Origin: Mariannaea sp. PMI_226
Lineage: Eukaryota; Ascomycota; Sordariomycetes; Hypocreales; Nectriaceae
Direction of reading: 5' to 3'
NCBI GenBank assembly: GCA_024336345.1
Contig: JANFOG010000005.1
Span: 1,674,001 to 1,738,000, forward strand
DNA length: 64,000 bases
The notes beneath the pieces were generated by a model, which saw only the letters and a list, made by a program, of their open reading frames with translations, was not told where the DNA came from and searched no databases. Both the position numbers and the translations under genes were made by a program. This document shows, piece after piece, positions 34,489 to 45,488 of the stretch. Positions within the stretch are counted from its first letter, which is position 1. Each line of letters opens with the position of its first letter.

Positions 34489-35909
34489 ACCGTCAACAAC
34501 CGTCCTTGTCGCAACCCCCAATGAGACATGTTTCCTCCGCCAACTCAGGAATGTTCCACCCCCTCACAACACTCCCACTCTCGCCAGTCAACTCTGTGAT
34601 TCATCCCCCCTGCTTCTTCCGCGTTCCCCCCCTCCTTCTCTTCGTCTGTCTCGTCTCGTCTCGCCTTGCCTTGCCTTGTCCTGTGGGTTGAGTGAGGTGA
34701 GCCGATCCTGTCGCGTTTGCGACCCAGCACTACCGCAATCAATCCCGTTGGCCTCCGGTTGGCCCATTCCACTCCCTCTTTAGCGTAACGCGAGGTCCAG
34801 GGGGAAATCGCCCTCTTTCCCAAGAGACTCTAGGTCCGTGGCACTTCTCTTCAAACGCTCCACCACGAAAGACCCGCAACCTCTAAATTATGACGCAAGC
34901 TCCTCGACTTCTGGTTGAGATTGAGAGGACACGCGAGTGATAGTCCATCCACGAAGCGACTGTTCTCCCTTTCTCAGTGGACTGTTTTTCAGCGTTGGAG
35001 TGGGAAGGGTAAAAAAAAATTAAAAATCGACATGGTCTATGCAACATCAGACATCCCCAAGAATGTCCATTTACGGTATTGCTGAAGTCAGTCTTGACCC
35101 TAATCGGGTCGTCTTGCGCTCAACTGAATGCCTTCCACACCCCCCAACTCCCCGAGAAGATCGATTTTCTCGCCTGCTATCGAGCTTCGGAATCTTGGAT
35201 ACTGTGCCGTGACTGCATGCGACCAATCCATGTCGAAGAACACGTCGTTTGGCCACGCAATTTTTTTTTGCTGCTGCTTATTTGCATCGATGATGCGAAC
35301 GATCAAGATATGCTCACTCACTTCCCGAACCCCCTTGTCCCAGAACGCCTCCCAAAAAAAATTATGGTAATTGCTTGTTGGATTTTAGCTCCGACAGATC
35401 GATCTGTGTGCAAGCCACGCGCACATTTCCCTTGTTTGCGTGCTCCTATGCTGCGATGGTCTCTTGAATTGATACCTTTTGTCTTATCAGTCCGAGTAAA
35501 CTTGCCGTAGTCTGCCGCGTATCTAAGGCTGCTCAGATCTGAGGTCACTCTTGGCGCTTGACCCAGCCCGAAGCTATGGCGTTGAGTTCATGCCTTATCC
35601 TCGAAAAATGATGTCAATGCAATCAACATTGAAGTGCAATCCCTACAGCTACCCTATACCTTCCCCAGAGTGTCCCAACGTCTTGGTGAATTTGACTCGG
35701 GCCATCCCAGCTCGTGTATTGGATGATGCATGAAGTTCATGTAATCTCGCAATCGCCAGCAATTATGCGAAGTGTTGGTCGGCATCTGAAAAAAAAAAAA
35801 TTGCTGTGAATGGAACAATCGAACCTGACGACAGCTGTATCTTGCTATACAATTATATCTTCATTATCCAGACCATCGCTATTCAACACTATGCCAACCC
35901 ACGGGGTTA

Positions 35910-36978
35910 TCACAATTTCGCTCCTGGTTCACTCTTCTCGATCCTGAATCCCTGCCTCGGCGCGTGAACCCGTACTTTATCGCGTCCCTTGCCTGCCTCG
36001 AACACGACCTCTCTAGAATCAATGCCAACTAAGCTTCCAACGTCCTTCCCCGAGGATCCGGTATCAGTTGGCCAGACGGCCACTTGATCACCTTTCCGAA
36101 GCCCTTGCGCGGCAGCTACGGGATCAGCGTCGTCGACGCCTAGCTCAGCCTCGTTGAACGTCGAGGACAGAATCAACCCCGCCGCATCATCGCCCGAGAC
36201 CGTCGTCGGCTTGCCCATCTTCTTCTTCGCCGCCGTCACCGCATCCTGGAAGCGCCGGATCCACGCGTAAACGAGCGGATAGGTGGCGGGGGAGAAGCGA
36301 TCTCGAGGCAAGGCGCCTGGAATGCCTGTCATCCAGTGGAACGGCCACACAGCCTCGATATCCGCGAGACTCGGTGTTGGTGTTTTGAGTACCCACTCTC
36401 GACCATCGACCAGTAGCGCTGTCTCGAGGAAGTCCATTACACGAGCAAAAGCTACCAGAGATTCTGGCCTCGCGGCGTGCATGCCCTCGGGAGTGAGTCC
36501 ATGCCCGATAAAGTCTCCTCGGTCGCGATAGTACGCTGGGTCCTGGAGCATTGGTAAGTTCGTGGGCAGAAGCTGAAACATTGTGCCAAAGAGCCCCGCG
36601 TCGTTGGTGAAAGACGACAAGAGGCCCTGGAGAGCAACCTGGTCAGGGTTGGAGCCTCCAAGGCGCGGGATATCAGGGAACAGGTCTTCAAGCTTGGGTA
36701 TCTGTAGCCTAGTATCCAAATAGACATCTCGACCGATTGATAAGACAGGAATGCGACGATGCGCAATGCCTAGCTGGGAGAGGTCCGGCCGTGGCATCAT
36801 CGGCGGTTGGATCTACCTCATAGCGATTTTTATTAGGCCAGTTCCCAGATTGAGAATTCCTGAAGGTTCTACTCACGCATTGTTTGTATGGGATGCCTCG
36901 AAGCGCCAAATACCAGACAACTCGCCTGGCATAAGGTGAGGCCGTATAGTGGTATAAGACGATGGGGAGATTTGCCAT
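35910..36978 (-). CDS. Glutathione S-transferase-like protein
   Basis: Two exons (36978-36877, 36812-35910, phase 0) give 334 residues. Residues 4-80 form a thioredoxin-like GST N-terminal domain: IVLYHYTASPYARRVVWYL with the SPYARR active-site turn, then GIPYKQCIQPPMMPRPDLSQLG, RRIPVLSIGRDVYLDTRLQI with the cis-Pro and the D-T-R glutathione contacts. The C-terminal part is helical (FARVMDFLETALL, LADIEAVWPFHWMTG, YPLVYAWIRRFQDAV) as in fungal GST-like proteins. An unusual extension of about 90 residues after the helical domain (DPVAAAQGLRKGDQVAVWPTD...) ends in a basic tail. Only splicing puts the thioredoxin strand before MMPRP. It is probably cytosolic; the substrate is unknown. Confidence 0.9.
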
Positions 36979-37499
36979 TGTGCCGTGGTCACAAATCGCC
37001 GTGATATCGCGTACAGATATATCTTGATCACCTGAACAGTAGTAAAATCGATACTGAAATTGTCTTGATAGTAAGCTGCTGAACCAGATCAAGACAGCTC
37101 ACAGCTACTTCTAGCCCGAGCCTCGGCTGATACGTTTGCGGGGTGTAGGACGTGCGGCACCAAACCACGCCCTTCGGCTATTATGGAGTGTCAATTATAC
37201 AAGCTATCCAAGTCGTGGAAGCACGTCCTCGAGCCACAGAGACCATTGGACGTATAGTCAAAGCTGGTCGAGAAAATAAGAAATTTGCACTGAATTTAAT
37301 TTAATTCTCCATTTCGGACTCGTTCGAATATACTCTCCATCGAGCTGACCTAAAATTCTGCGCGACTCATGACTGTCACCCTCCTAGACAACCCCGGTTT
37401 GATAGACTTGGAGGTCAAAAAAAGCCTGACCGAAAACCCATGCGTGGTAACTTGAACTATCTGACACAGAAACCCCGGGAAGTGGGCATGCTATGTTTA
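36979..37499. other. Spacer between GST-like and zinc-knuckle genes
   Basis: 520 bp with the GST-like promoter and the 3' flank of the zinc-knuckle gene. No gene or repeat. Confidence 0.6.
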
Positions 37500-39280
37500 C
37501 TAGCCATCGGCATTGACTTTCGCGGTGTCGTATTGGTTCCCTCCATACCCAGCATCCCAGCCAGCATCACCACCAATGTTACCACTGTCAGCACCTCCAC
37601 CAACAGAAGCATCGAAATTTGCATGGTTAAAACCCTCAGATTCAGCGGGAGGAGCTTTGCATCTGACCTTGGTGTGTCCGAATTCCTGACAGTTGGTACA
37701 CTGGACTTTGCTCCCTGAACTTTTATTAGCTCTGGTTCCAAGCAACTCGTCTTCACAGACTTACAGTCCTTTGGTTCAGGGCATTCCCGACTGAAATGAC
37801 CAGTCTTCTCACAATTGCGGCATGTAACTGTTTCCATGTTACGTGGTTGATCACACTCCTTGGCCATATGGCCTTCCTGGCCACAATTGCGACAAGCCCG
37901 ACTGTCACCACCGCCACCCTGAGGACAATCCTTGGCAAAATGGCCCACTGACGATTCTTGTTAGCTAAGTTTAAGAACTGATGAAGGAAGAGAAGGTCAT
38001 ACTTTCATTGCACTTGCGGCATTCGACATTCTCAAGGTTGGGGGGTTCTTCGCAATCTGCAACCTTATGACCCGATTTTCTATGTGGACGTAACGTCAGC
38101 TTAACTTATCTGACACCTACCAATATGTCAGACTTACCCGCAGTTCTTGCAAGCAAATTTGTCAACTCGAGGTTCAGGACCTGAAGACGTTAGGGAGGGC
38201 ATCCGTAAAGTTTGGGTTGCTTACAATCTCGGACACGATGCCCATCAGCACCGCAATTGTAGCAAGAGATTTTGGGTCTATCAGTTCTCTCGGTCTTCTC
38301 CTGGGTGCACTGTTTGGAAGTATGCCCAAGCTCCTTGCAGTTGTGGCACTTTGGGATGCCCTTATCAACGACATCGCCAGCATCGTCGAGGCGGGAGAGA
38401 ATCTCAGCCCGATCCTTTGGCCACCCTTCCAGCTCACGAGGGCGATCAGGCTTTTCGGAGAATCGTACAGAAACCGTATACTTCTTTCCCATGTTCCCTT
38501 GTGGATCCATGTTGGTGAATATATCCATCAACTGCTTCTCGGTTGCAATAAGCCAAAGGCCAATGCCTTCCTGAATAAGTGCCTCCTGAAGCTCACGGTA
38601 AGTGACAGTACCGTCAAGAGCTTTGATATACTCCTGAACCGCCTCCTTTGCATCATCAACGTCCCTCTCAGCGACAGCCTGCTTGATTTTCTCCCAGGCC
38701 TTCTCAGGGGTGATATTGGCAATATGGTCACGGTTGATCTTGCGAGCGTTTTCGCAGTCCTTTCGAAAATGACCTTGAAGAATTAGTACCAACATATCTC
38801 CATATATCTATACACGAACCTTCCTGTCCGCAGTTTTCGCAAAGCATAGGGGGACGGTCAGGACAGTCCTTGATCATATGACCGGGCTGCTTGCAGAAAC
38901 GGCAGGTCATCTCCTGGGGCTGAGGACACTCAGCTCGACGGTGTCTATATAGAAGTTAGAAGGGTTTGGCGGATCATGGCAAGATTAATATACCCAACTT
39001 CACCACAGCCAAAACATTTCTCGTCTCCAGTACCTTTGTCCGGTTCGAAATCGGTGGTGCTATCGGATTGTATTAGTATGTGAAAACTGTTTCCACCGCA
39101 TTAATGATGATTTTGGATCTTGTACCCTTCAAACCCATGGCCGTTTTGACCTTCGTTGTCGAAACTTCCAGCACCAGCATCGTACCCATTTGCCTGATAG
39201 GACGAACTGCCAACGTTGTCCCATCCAGGTGCGGATACCCCTCCAGTGCCCCAAACATCCCCGCCACGAGGAGCCGGTTC
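37500..39280 (-). CDS. Ten-zinc-knuckle CCHC nucleic-acid-binding protein (CnjB/Gis2-CNBP type), N-terminus unresolved
   Basis: Eight coding exons are supported: 39280-39126, 39059-38994, 38944-38820, 38773-38225, 38180-38138, 38079-38003, 37947-37765 and 37714-37500, giving 470 residues. They hold ten CX2CX4HX4C knuckles: CFGCGEVGHRRAEC, CRFCKQPGHMIKDC, CENCGQEGHFRKDC, CHNCKELGHTSKQC, CYNCGADGHRVRDC, CKNCGKSGHKVADC, CRKCNEMGHFAKDC, CRNCGQEGHMAKEC, CRNCEKTGHFSREC and CTNCQEFGHTKVRC. Several knuckles are rebuilt only across introns, which confirms the joins. Between knuckles 3 and 4 lies the family's helical domain (EKAWEKIKQAVAERDVDDAK...KKYTVSVRFSEKP). The N-terminal exon is Gly/Asp/Trp-rich (GGDVWGTGG) and the C-terminal tail is Gly-rich. 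Such proteins bind single-stranded RNA or DNA. No initiator is in frame: ATG-ACT-GAA-TAG directly precedes GAA at 39280, so either the TAG ends an upstream intron or it is a true stop. Confidence 0.88.
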
Positions 39281-41875
39281 CTATTCAGTCATCGCGGATG
39301 GTTCAGCAGCGTTGAGTGCACCGGTAGAGTCTCTAAGGGAACTTATTAGCCACCTTCAAATTCTGGACTGAGTGAGCTGGTCTAGGGAATTCAAGAACAG
39401 GAACTTGAAAGCACCGGAGCACTATGACTTAAGGCATAAGGGTAGACAGATGTAGCTGAGAGGAAAGGAAACCCGGGCAATGAAGGAAGAGAGAGCTGTG
39501 CACAACAATAAACGCTCAAACCCCTTGCTATTGCTAGAAACCCATGGTACAGGCCAATAAGTTTTTGCAGAGGACCAGTTCGCCCTGTTTGATAATTATG
39601 CAGATCTCCGACAAAGAACAGTAGGAACAAGACATATAGAATGGAAACAAACAGGAGTCGGGATGACTTTGCTTACTAGATAGTATTTGGGGTGTGAGAC
39701 GTAGAACACTGGGCGATGCAACAACCCGAGATCGAAGACGTGAAAAGAAAGATCACGTCGGAACTAACAAGGAATAAAAGAGTGCCTGGGTTGTAGAGCA
39801 AAAGAAGGAGGATGTGTTGAGGCTCCTGAAAAAAAGAAAGTCAGGTAAGTGTACTCGAGGAAGGACGTTCTGAGCCCCGAGCGCCAAGTTGTGAAAATGG
39901 AAGGTGGAGAGAGAGAGAGAGAGAGAAAGAAAGCGAAAACGGCGAGGCGAGAATAATTACTTTATCTTCCACAAAATAAACAAGCGAGCGATTTCATTAG
40001 GGTCTTAGCCATTGGCAAGCTTTATTATTGATATCTAATATTGAGCAACTGGAAGCGGCTGCGTTGGACTCAGTTATTTAGTATTCGGTTGGTTGATAAG
40101 CTACCTAGGTAACAACCACCCTTAGAAGGATTAATGACCTATCACGTTCAGCTTGGGTTGGTTACGCGTTTCCATTTCCTTGCGTACCTACATCCTTTAG
40201 GTGCCCAGAGCAGTAAGGTAAGTCAATGTGCTAAGGCAGTATCTACTATACTTATGTATCTACTATATGTAATCTGTGCATTTCATTTCTTCATGACTAG
40301 AGGTGTGTGGATTGTTCTGGTCGCCATATCATATTAATTGGGAATTTACACATACCTGGATAGTGGGTTGGCCAACCGCTCCTTGAACTGCTGGTGACTG
40401 GACCAGCCAAACAAGTTCCCAGGCCCTCATTTCCTCCCGGGCGTGTTTTCTACTTTCTACTTTAGTAGTTCGCCTTTTGAAACTTGCTCACCAGACGCTT
40501 GATAGACCACGTTACGTATTTTATGAGAATATCTGATTTCCTCTTGCATGGAGATGAGTCAAGACTGTATAGGCTCAACCATAAAGTATCAAAACCCGGC
40601 CCTCATTCAATTAGGCATCTGACCTAGCGATAGGACCATGGACTGTTTACCTCCGTACCATGGCGGATATAGCGCGTACTCTACGCCGAATAAAGGAATC
40701 TGTAACTTACAGCCTTCAGAGGAGAGGGCGGTGACGGAAACGCATGTTTCAGACCCACTGGTGGAAACACCTTTTTGTAATTTTCCGGACTCAGGGTGGA
40801 AAAAGGACGGAACAAAATCGAGCATCACAAACAGGCCAAGCATCGGCTCACAAGCCAACGGATACATCTAGGAGGCTTTAATTGCCAGACAGTAATCACC
40901 CGAGCGGGGATTGGTCCGAACTCGCATCCATTCATCTTCCCCAAGGAGCCCACCGGACTAGCCGTCGGCTTATTGGATGATAGGTCAGCGCAATCGGAAG
41001 ACTCTGTATAGGTAGGATTCACAACCCTTTTCCGGGCCTGAGAGGGACTCGATGAACAGGGGTCCTTGCTCCTTCCCATGTGTGCCTGGCGCTGAGTGAC
41101 GATACTGAGACACAAAAAAAAACATTTCGCATCAGTCGTACGGTTGGCAGGCGATTTTACACTAAGCGAAAGGTGTCGCATGGGATAGACGTTTCCAGCA
41201 TTTCCGAGGAGAAAAAACCCGACGTTTGGCTTGTTAGTGCGCCACGAGGGAGTCGTCAACAACTGCAAGTAGCAATTGAGGAATTATAACGCGGAGTCAG
41301 CGGGTGGCCCATCATTATCTTGCCTTAATTTGGGTTGAGCTCTCACATGCACATGCAGGCTTGATGAGTTAGTCGCGAGCTCCGCACCTCCGCGGTCGGA
41401 ATGAGGGATGTGCTCTATCGATAACCAAATAGTACAGTAATAACGTTACCTACTGGTCTTAGGTACTCTAAAATGTGCTGCGTTGTAGGTACTTAACCAA
41501 CGATAAGGTAGGCGGTTGGCATGGATTATACTGATTTAAAAAAAAAGTCCGCGCGCCCAAGGAAAAGGCGTTACGAACCCCGCAACACAAGAACGTCCAT
41601 GTATCCGTGCTATGTAATACAGTTTGACTCACAGCACCTAGCACTGCCCTTATAAATTCAAAATCACGTCAGACGCACAGTCTTGGAAACGTCGATCAAC
41701 TGTGGACCTAGTTCATCCATTGACTAATCCAGTTCACACCAGTCTTTCCATATCTTCTGGCGAAAAGTCCTCTGGGTTCATACAAACACAGCGTCCTCCC
41801 CTCCCCATCAAAGCCCGCTTTCTCTAGTATTCATTTTCGTTACTGTTGTCTATTGTCACTGCAATCTTAGTCGAA
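39281..41875. other. 2.6 kb spacer between zinc-knuckle gene and DRE2
   Basis: The left part is the leader of the zinc-knuckle gene, with a likely noncoding intron acceptor (T-rich then CAG near 39828). A GA microsatellite is at about 39909-39926. The palindrome TACCTAGGTA is at 40102-40111. No supportable gene: the longest frame (40825-41268 minus) reads as random. Confidence 0.55.
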
Positions 41876-42983
41876 ATGGCACCCGCGGTTCTTTCCATCG
41901 ACATGAGCGACGACTTTGTCTCGTCTGCCCCATCCCACTCGCCATCGAAGCGTACTCTCCTTCTGGCTCCTCCCTCTCTCGCCTCCCACTCCGACGCCCT
42001 CACCTCAGTCATTTCCGCATACGATCGTTCCGTTACCGATCTTCAGATGCTCGACCGTATTGCTGCAGGCCTCGCGAAACTGCCCCTCTCCACCTACGAT
42101 CTCATCCTTATCCTTGCCGATGCTTCGTCGATGCTGGGCGAGTCTCTCGCCCTTATGAACCGAGACGTTCTAGCCCTTGTCGCCGAGGCCCTCAAGCCTA
42201 GCGGTAGACTACAAGGCCAGGATGGAAATAACTTGGAAGAGTCTATACTGTCAAAGGAAGCGGTTCTTGCTGGCTTGGTTGCATCCAACGGAGGCTTCGA
42301 GAAGCCCAACTACGGAGGCTCTGATGGAGTTGTTAGCCTGAAGCTAGGAAGCAAGAAGCAGAACCGGACAGTTCTGAGTGATGGATCTGTTCCCCTCAGC
42401 TTTAAGAAGAAGGCTCAGTCAGTTCTGCCTGACGGATCAGTCCCTCTTAACTTGAACAAGAGAAAGAGCGCTGGAGCAGATCGCCCGGCAGAATCCAAGC
42501 CTGTTGTCCCTGCTGGGGTTGGCTTCATCGATCTTAGCGACGACCTATATGATGATGACCTCATTGACGAGGACGAGCTTATGACTGAAGATGATCTTCT
42601 GCGCCCCATCAATATCCGTATGTGGATACCCTTTCCACCACTCCTCACTTTTGCTAACCTTCATACCCTTTACAGCTGCAGAATGCCAACCCAAGCCAGG
42701 CAAGCGACGCCGTGCCTGCAAGGACTGCAGCTGTGGTCTTGCAGAGCGACTTGCCGCTGAAGACTCCGCTAAGCGTGCAGAGGCCGACAAGAAACTTCAG
42801 AGCGTGAAACTCGAGTCCGACGATCTCGCCGAAATCGACTTCACCGTCCAGGGCAAAGTGGGTTCCTGCGGCAACTGTTCCCTGGGCGACGCGTTCCGTT
42901 GTGACGGCTGTCCTTACGTCGGTCTCCCGCCCTTCAAGCCTGGCGAGGAGGTCCGGCTGCTCAATAACGATATTCAACTGTGA
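41876..42983 (+). CDS. DRE2: Cytosolic Fe-S cluster assembly protein Dre2 (anamorsin)
   Basis: Two exons (41876-42617, 42676-42983) give 349 residues. The N-terminal methyltransferase-like domain (about 20-130: [38 protein letters not shown]) is degenerate for SAM binding, as in the family. A linker follows, then two cluster sites: CX10CX2CXC (C251, C262, C265, C267) for the [2Fe-2S] cluster and the twin CX2CX7CX2C (C312, C315, C323, C326). Dre2 takes electrons from Tah18 and feeds the cytosolic Fe-S assembly machinery. The linker holds a repeated [11 protein letters not shown] / [11 protein letters not shown] pair seen in fungal forms. The intron lies between linker and the first Cys motif. 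An upstream in-frame Met at 41846 is possible but [14 protein letters not shown] is the natural start. Confidence 0.97.
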
Positions 42984-43519
42984 TCATGACCACCAAAAAC
43001 ACTTTCGTAATGACATCATGGGAATTGGCACTAGGGGCGTTACATCTTTTCTGCTACCACTTCGATCCGGGATGGATTCGATTACTTTGGTATGCCCGGC
43101 GGCATAGGACTCGGCGGTCGCACATACGTACTTACACGGACGGGAGGCAAAGGGATGATGTTTGGATGGAGCGCTCCAAATACATATAGATTCGGCGTTC
43201 GTGGCGTGGGTTGGCCTATTTAGATGACAGAGAAATGAAAAAATTGAACTACATCATTAAAACAAGACATTTGCTTTATTAAAAAAGTAATAATGATAAA
43301 GTGAGATACACCAAACGCCGTTCTAACTTGATATGATATGCTCCGATCCTCTGCTGAGGGGCTTAACCAAAGAGTCTCCCGAGAAAAGATCTATATCTCA
43401 CCATCAATTGAGCCATCATAGAAGGGGTCCCAACTGATAAGACTTCCTACCAAAAAGACAAGGCTTTTGGCTCTAAAGGGGTTAGATCTACAAAACGAAA
43501 GATACCAGACTAGACAAAA
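42984..43519. other. Convergent 3' spacer DRE2/KEX1
   Basis: A/T-rich, no gene; contains the 3' flanks of both genes. Confidence 0.65.
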
Positions 43520-45488
43520 CTACTGGGAACCTGAACCCTTTTTCTTCTTTTCGCTGACAGACTCATCATCGCTGTCCTCGCTTGCCACGTCATACCGTGC
43601 CGCTCCAGCACTGGTTGGAGTTTCAGCATGTAGGTCATCAAGTTCGCTCTCGTCGAAAGCAGCGGCCTCGAGATCGCCAGGATTCTGCTTTGACCGCGAA
43701 CCGTTCAGGTGTCCGGAGGAGTCGTTGCCGGCGAGGGCCTGGTAGGCGGCTTCCTTGCGGCGTTCGCGCAAGACAAAGTAGCCCCAGGCCACAGCGGCGA
43801 TAATCACAATCACAAGAACAATCCCGCCAGACTTCTGGTATGCGGCCCACTTGGCCTCCTCCAACTTCTTCTCCTGGTCGTCGTGAGCCTTGTCAGTATT
43901 GTTTGTGGCACCGCTGACCGTGGTAACGGGGCCTTGTTCGCCATCAATGCGGCTATCCGCAGCCTCGCCGCCGATAGCGTCAATATTGACACCCATAAAA
44001 CGGTCCAGCATATCTCGGCTTTGGCGGGGCAAGTCGAAAGGAACCATGTGGGAAGAGTTGTAGAAGAGAACGTATGTGAGATTTCGAGCCTCTTGCCAGA
44101 AGCCGGCGGCCTCGCCCTCGAAGGTCCAGTCACGGCGAGGGGCCCAGGTTCCAGGGGACAGCTCGAATCCCTTGGCTCCATTCCACTCCAAGTTGCTGAT
44201 CAGGTCTTCGGTACCGAGGTGATTGCAGATAAGATCCTCCGCACCCGAAAAGAGGAGGATGGGAACTTCCTTGAGGAGATCAGGGAGCAACTTTACGGAA
44301 GGCTTTGATCCCTGTGCGGAAAAGGCCTGACCCACCGCACCGTTGCACTCCTGCCACCCGGTCCTCTTGGCTTCGTTGATGTTGAGGGCGGTAACAACTT
44401 CGGCTTTCCTCAGGTAAGGTGTGACAAACTCCAAATCTGGGGGCCATGACATGCCACAGCTGGGGTAGCTGTCTTTAAGTCGCACATCATACATGTTGAT
44501 ACAAGACTGGGCGCCATTGTTGGTCTTGGTAGCCCTGAGCATATCTCCAAGGATGCTCTCGCATTCGGTGTAGTCGACGTGATCGGGATTAGACGCCATT
44601 ATGGTCTCGCAGACACGCAGCCCTTGCATGAGCTGCTTATGAAGATTCGAGTCCTTTTCGATGAGGCCCTTTTCGAGTGCGAAGCTGATGTAGGCGGGAT
44701 ACTGGTCTGTTGGCGAAATCCACCCGTTTCCTATCACAAGGCCCTTGAGGTTCCATGGGGCCGAGGCGTGCTTGTTGCGAGCAAGGATTGCTTTCGCAAT
44801 GTAGGGGATGTGCTGTCCAGCATAGGACTCTCCAGCAATGTAAATCTGCTTCATGTTAGAATCAAAGATAAAATAGAGGACAGATGGTGCGCTATACATC
44901 ATCACTGTCATACTGAGGAAACAGTTCGAAGAACTTTTCCAAGAACTTGACGAATTGGTCGGCCATGTCGTTCAATTCATGTACAAAGCTGTCAGTGTCG
45001 ACATAGCTGAACCCGGTGCCGACTGGGTTATCGACGAAGAGAAGGTTGGCGAACTCATGCCAAGAACCGTTATTCAAGGCCAACTTGTCATCCTTCAGAA
45101 CTCGATAGGGGCCAATTTCCATCATCGCGCCATCTTCAGAGCTGCATCCTGGTCCACCATTGATCCAGATGACGGTTCGTTGTCGATCGGCGATGTGCTG
45201 GTTCTCGAAATGCCAGAAAAACAGGTTTCCGTTGTGTTCGGGTGTGATTTCAATGTGCCTACGGAGCGTCGAATATTAGTCACGAGGGCGGGAACTTCGG
45301 GGGAGGGATTCTGCAGTAACTGACCCAGCATGCATCTTCATCGGCGGAGAGTCGGTAGGGATGCCAGGAAGATTGTGGACGTAATAGTCAGCGGCTGATT
45401 TTTCTGCGGAACTCAGCACTGGGCCAAGAGCCAGCGAGAGCAGGGTCGGCCATCGTCTCGGGGAGGGGAGTAATGACAGGAACGCCAT
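43520..45488 (-). CDS. KEX1: Pheromone-processing carboxypeptidase Kex1
   Basis: Three exons (45488-45325, 45258-44898, 44845-43520) give 616 residues. The signal peptide is within residues 1-30 ([27 protein letters not shown]). It is a peptidase S10 alpha/beta-hydrolase with substrate loop [12 protein letters not shown], nucleophile Ser182 in GESYAGQ, catalytic Asp about 379 in [10 protein letters not shown] and His about 441 in [13 protein letters not shown]. An acidic linker leads to one transmembrane helix (about 515-533, [20 protein letters not shown]), then a cytosolic tail with Lys-rich end. Kex1 trims C-terminal Lys/Arg after Kex2 cleavage in the late Golgi. The 52-nt second intron (GTATAG...GCAG) is required because its frame opens with a TAG, and removing it yields [13 protein letters not shown] as in the family. 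The start Met 45488 is chosen because the hydrophobic signal follows directly. Confidence 0.95.

Larger units (their letters stand above)
31804..35909. other. 4.1 kb upstream spacer of ATF1
   Basis: No supportable gene on either strand. The longest frame (35079-35510, 143 codons) has no family likeness. The spacer contains several TGACG-type half sites and one complete TGACGTCA palindrome (34481-34488), and a 12-bp direct duplication CAGTAACTGGCC at 33576-33599. Long leaders and upstream regulatory regions are common for fungal stress regulators, but whether the whole stretch serves ATF1 is not visible. Confidence 0.5.

Noticed and set aside
38217..38786. 189-codon plus-strand frame opposite the zinc-knuckle gene
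   Set aside because: Mirror of the exon that codes the helical domain and knuckles 4-5; knuckle cysteines prove the minus strand is coding.
44846..44911. Start of a 463-codon Kex1 frame at 44911
   Set aside because: This Met is an artefact of reading through the 52-nt intron in another frame; the real N-terminal half with signal peptide lies in two upstream exons.
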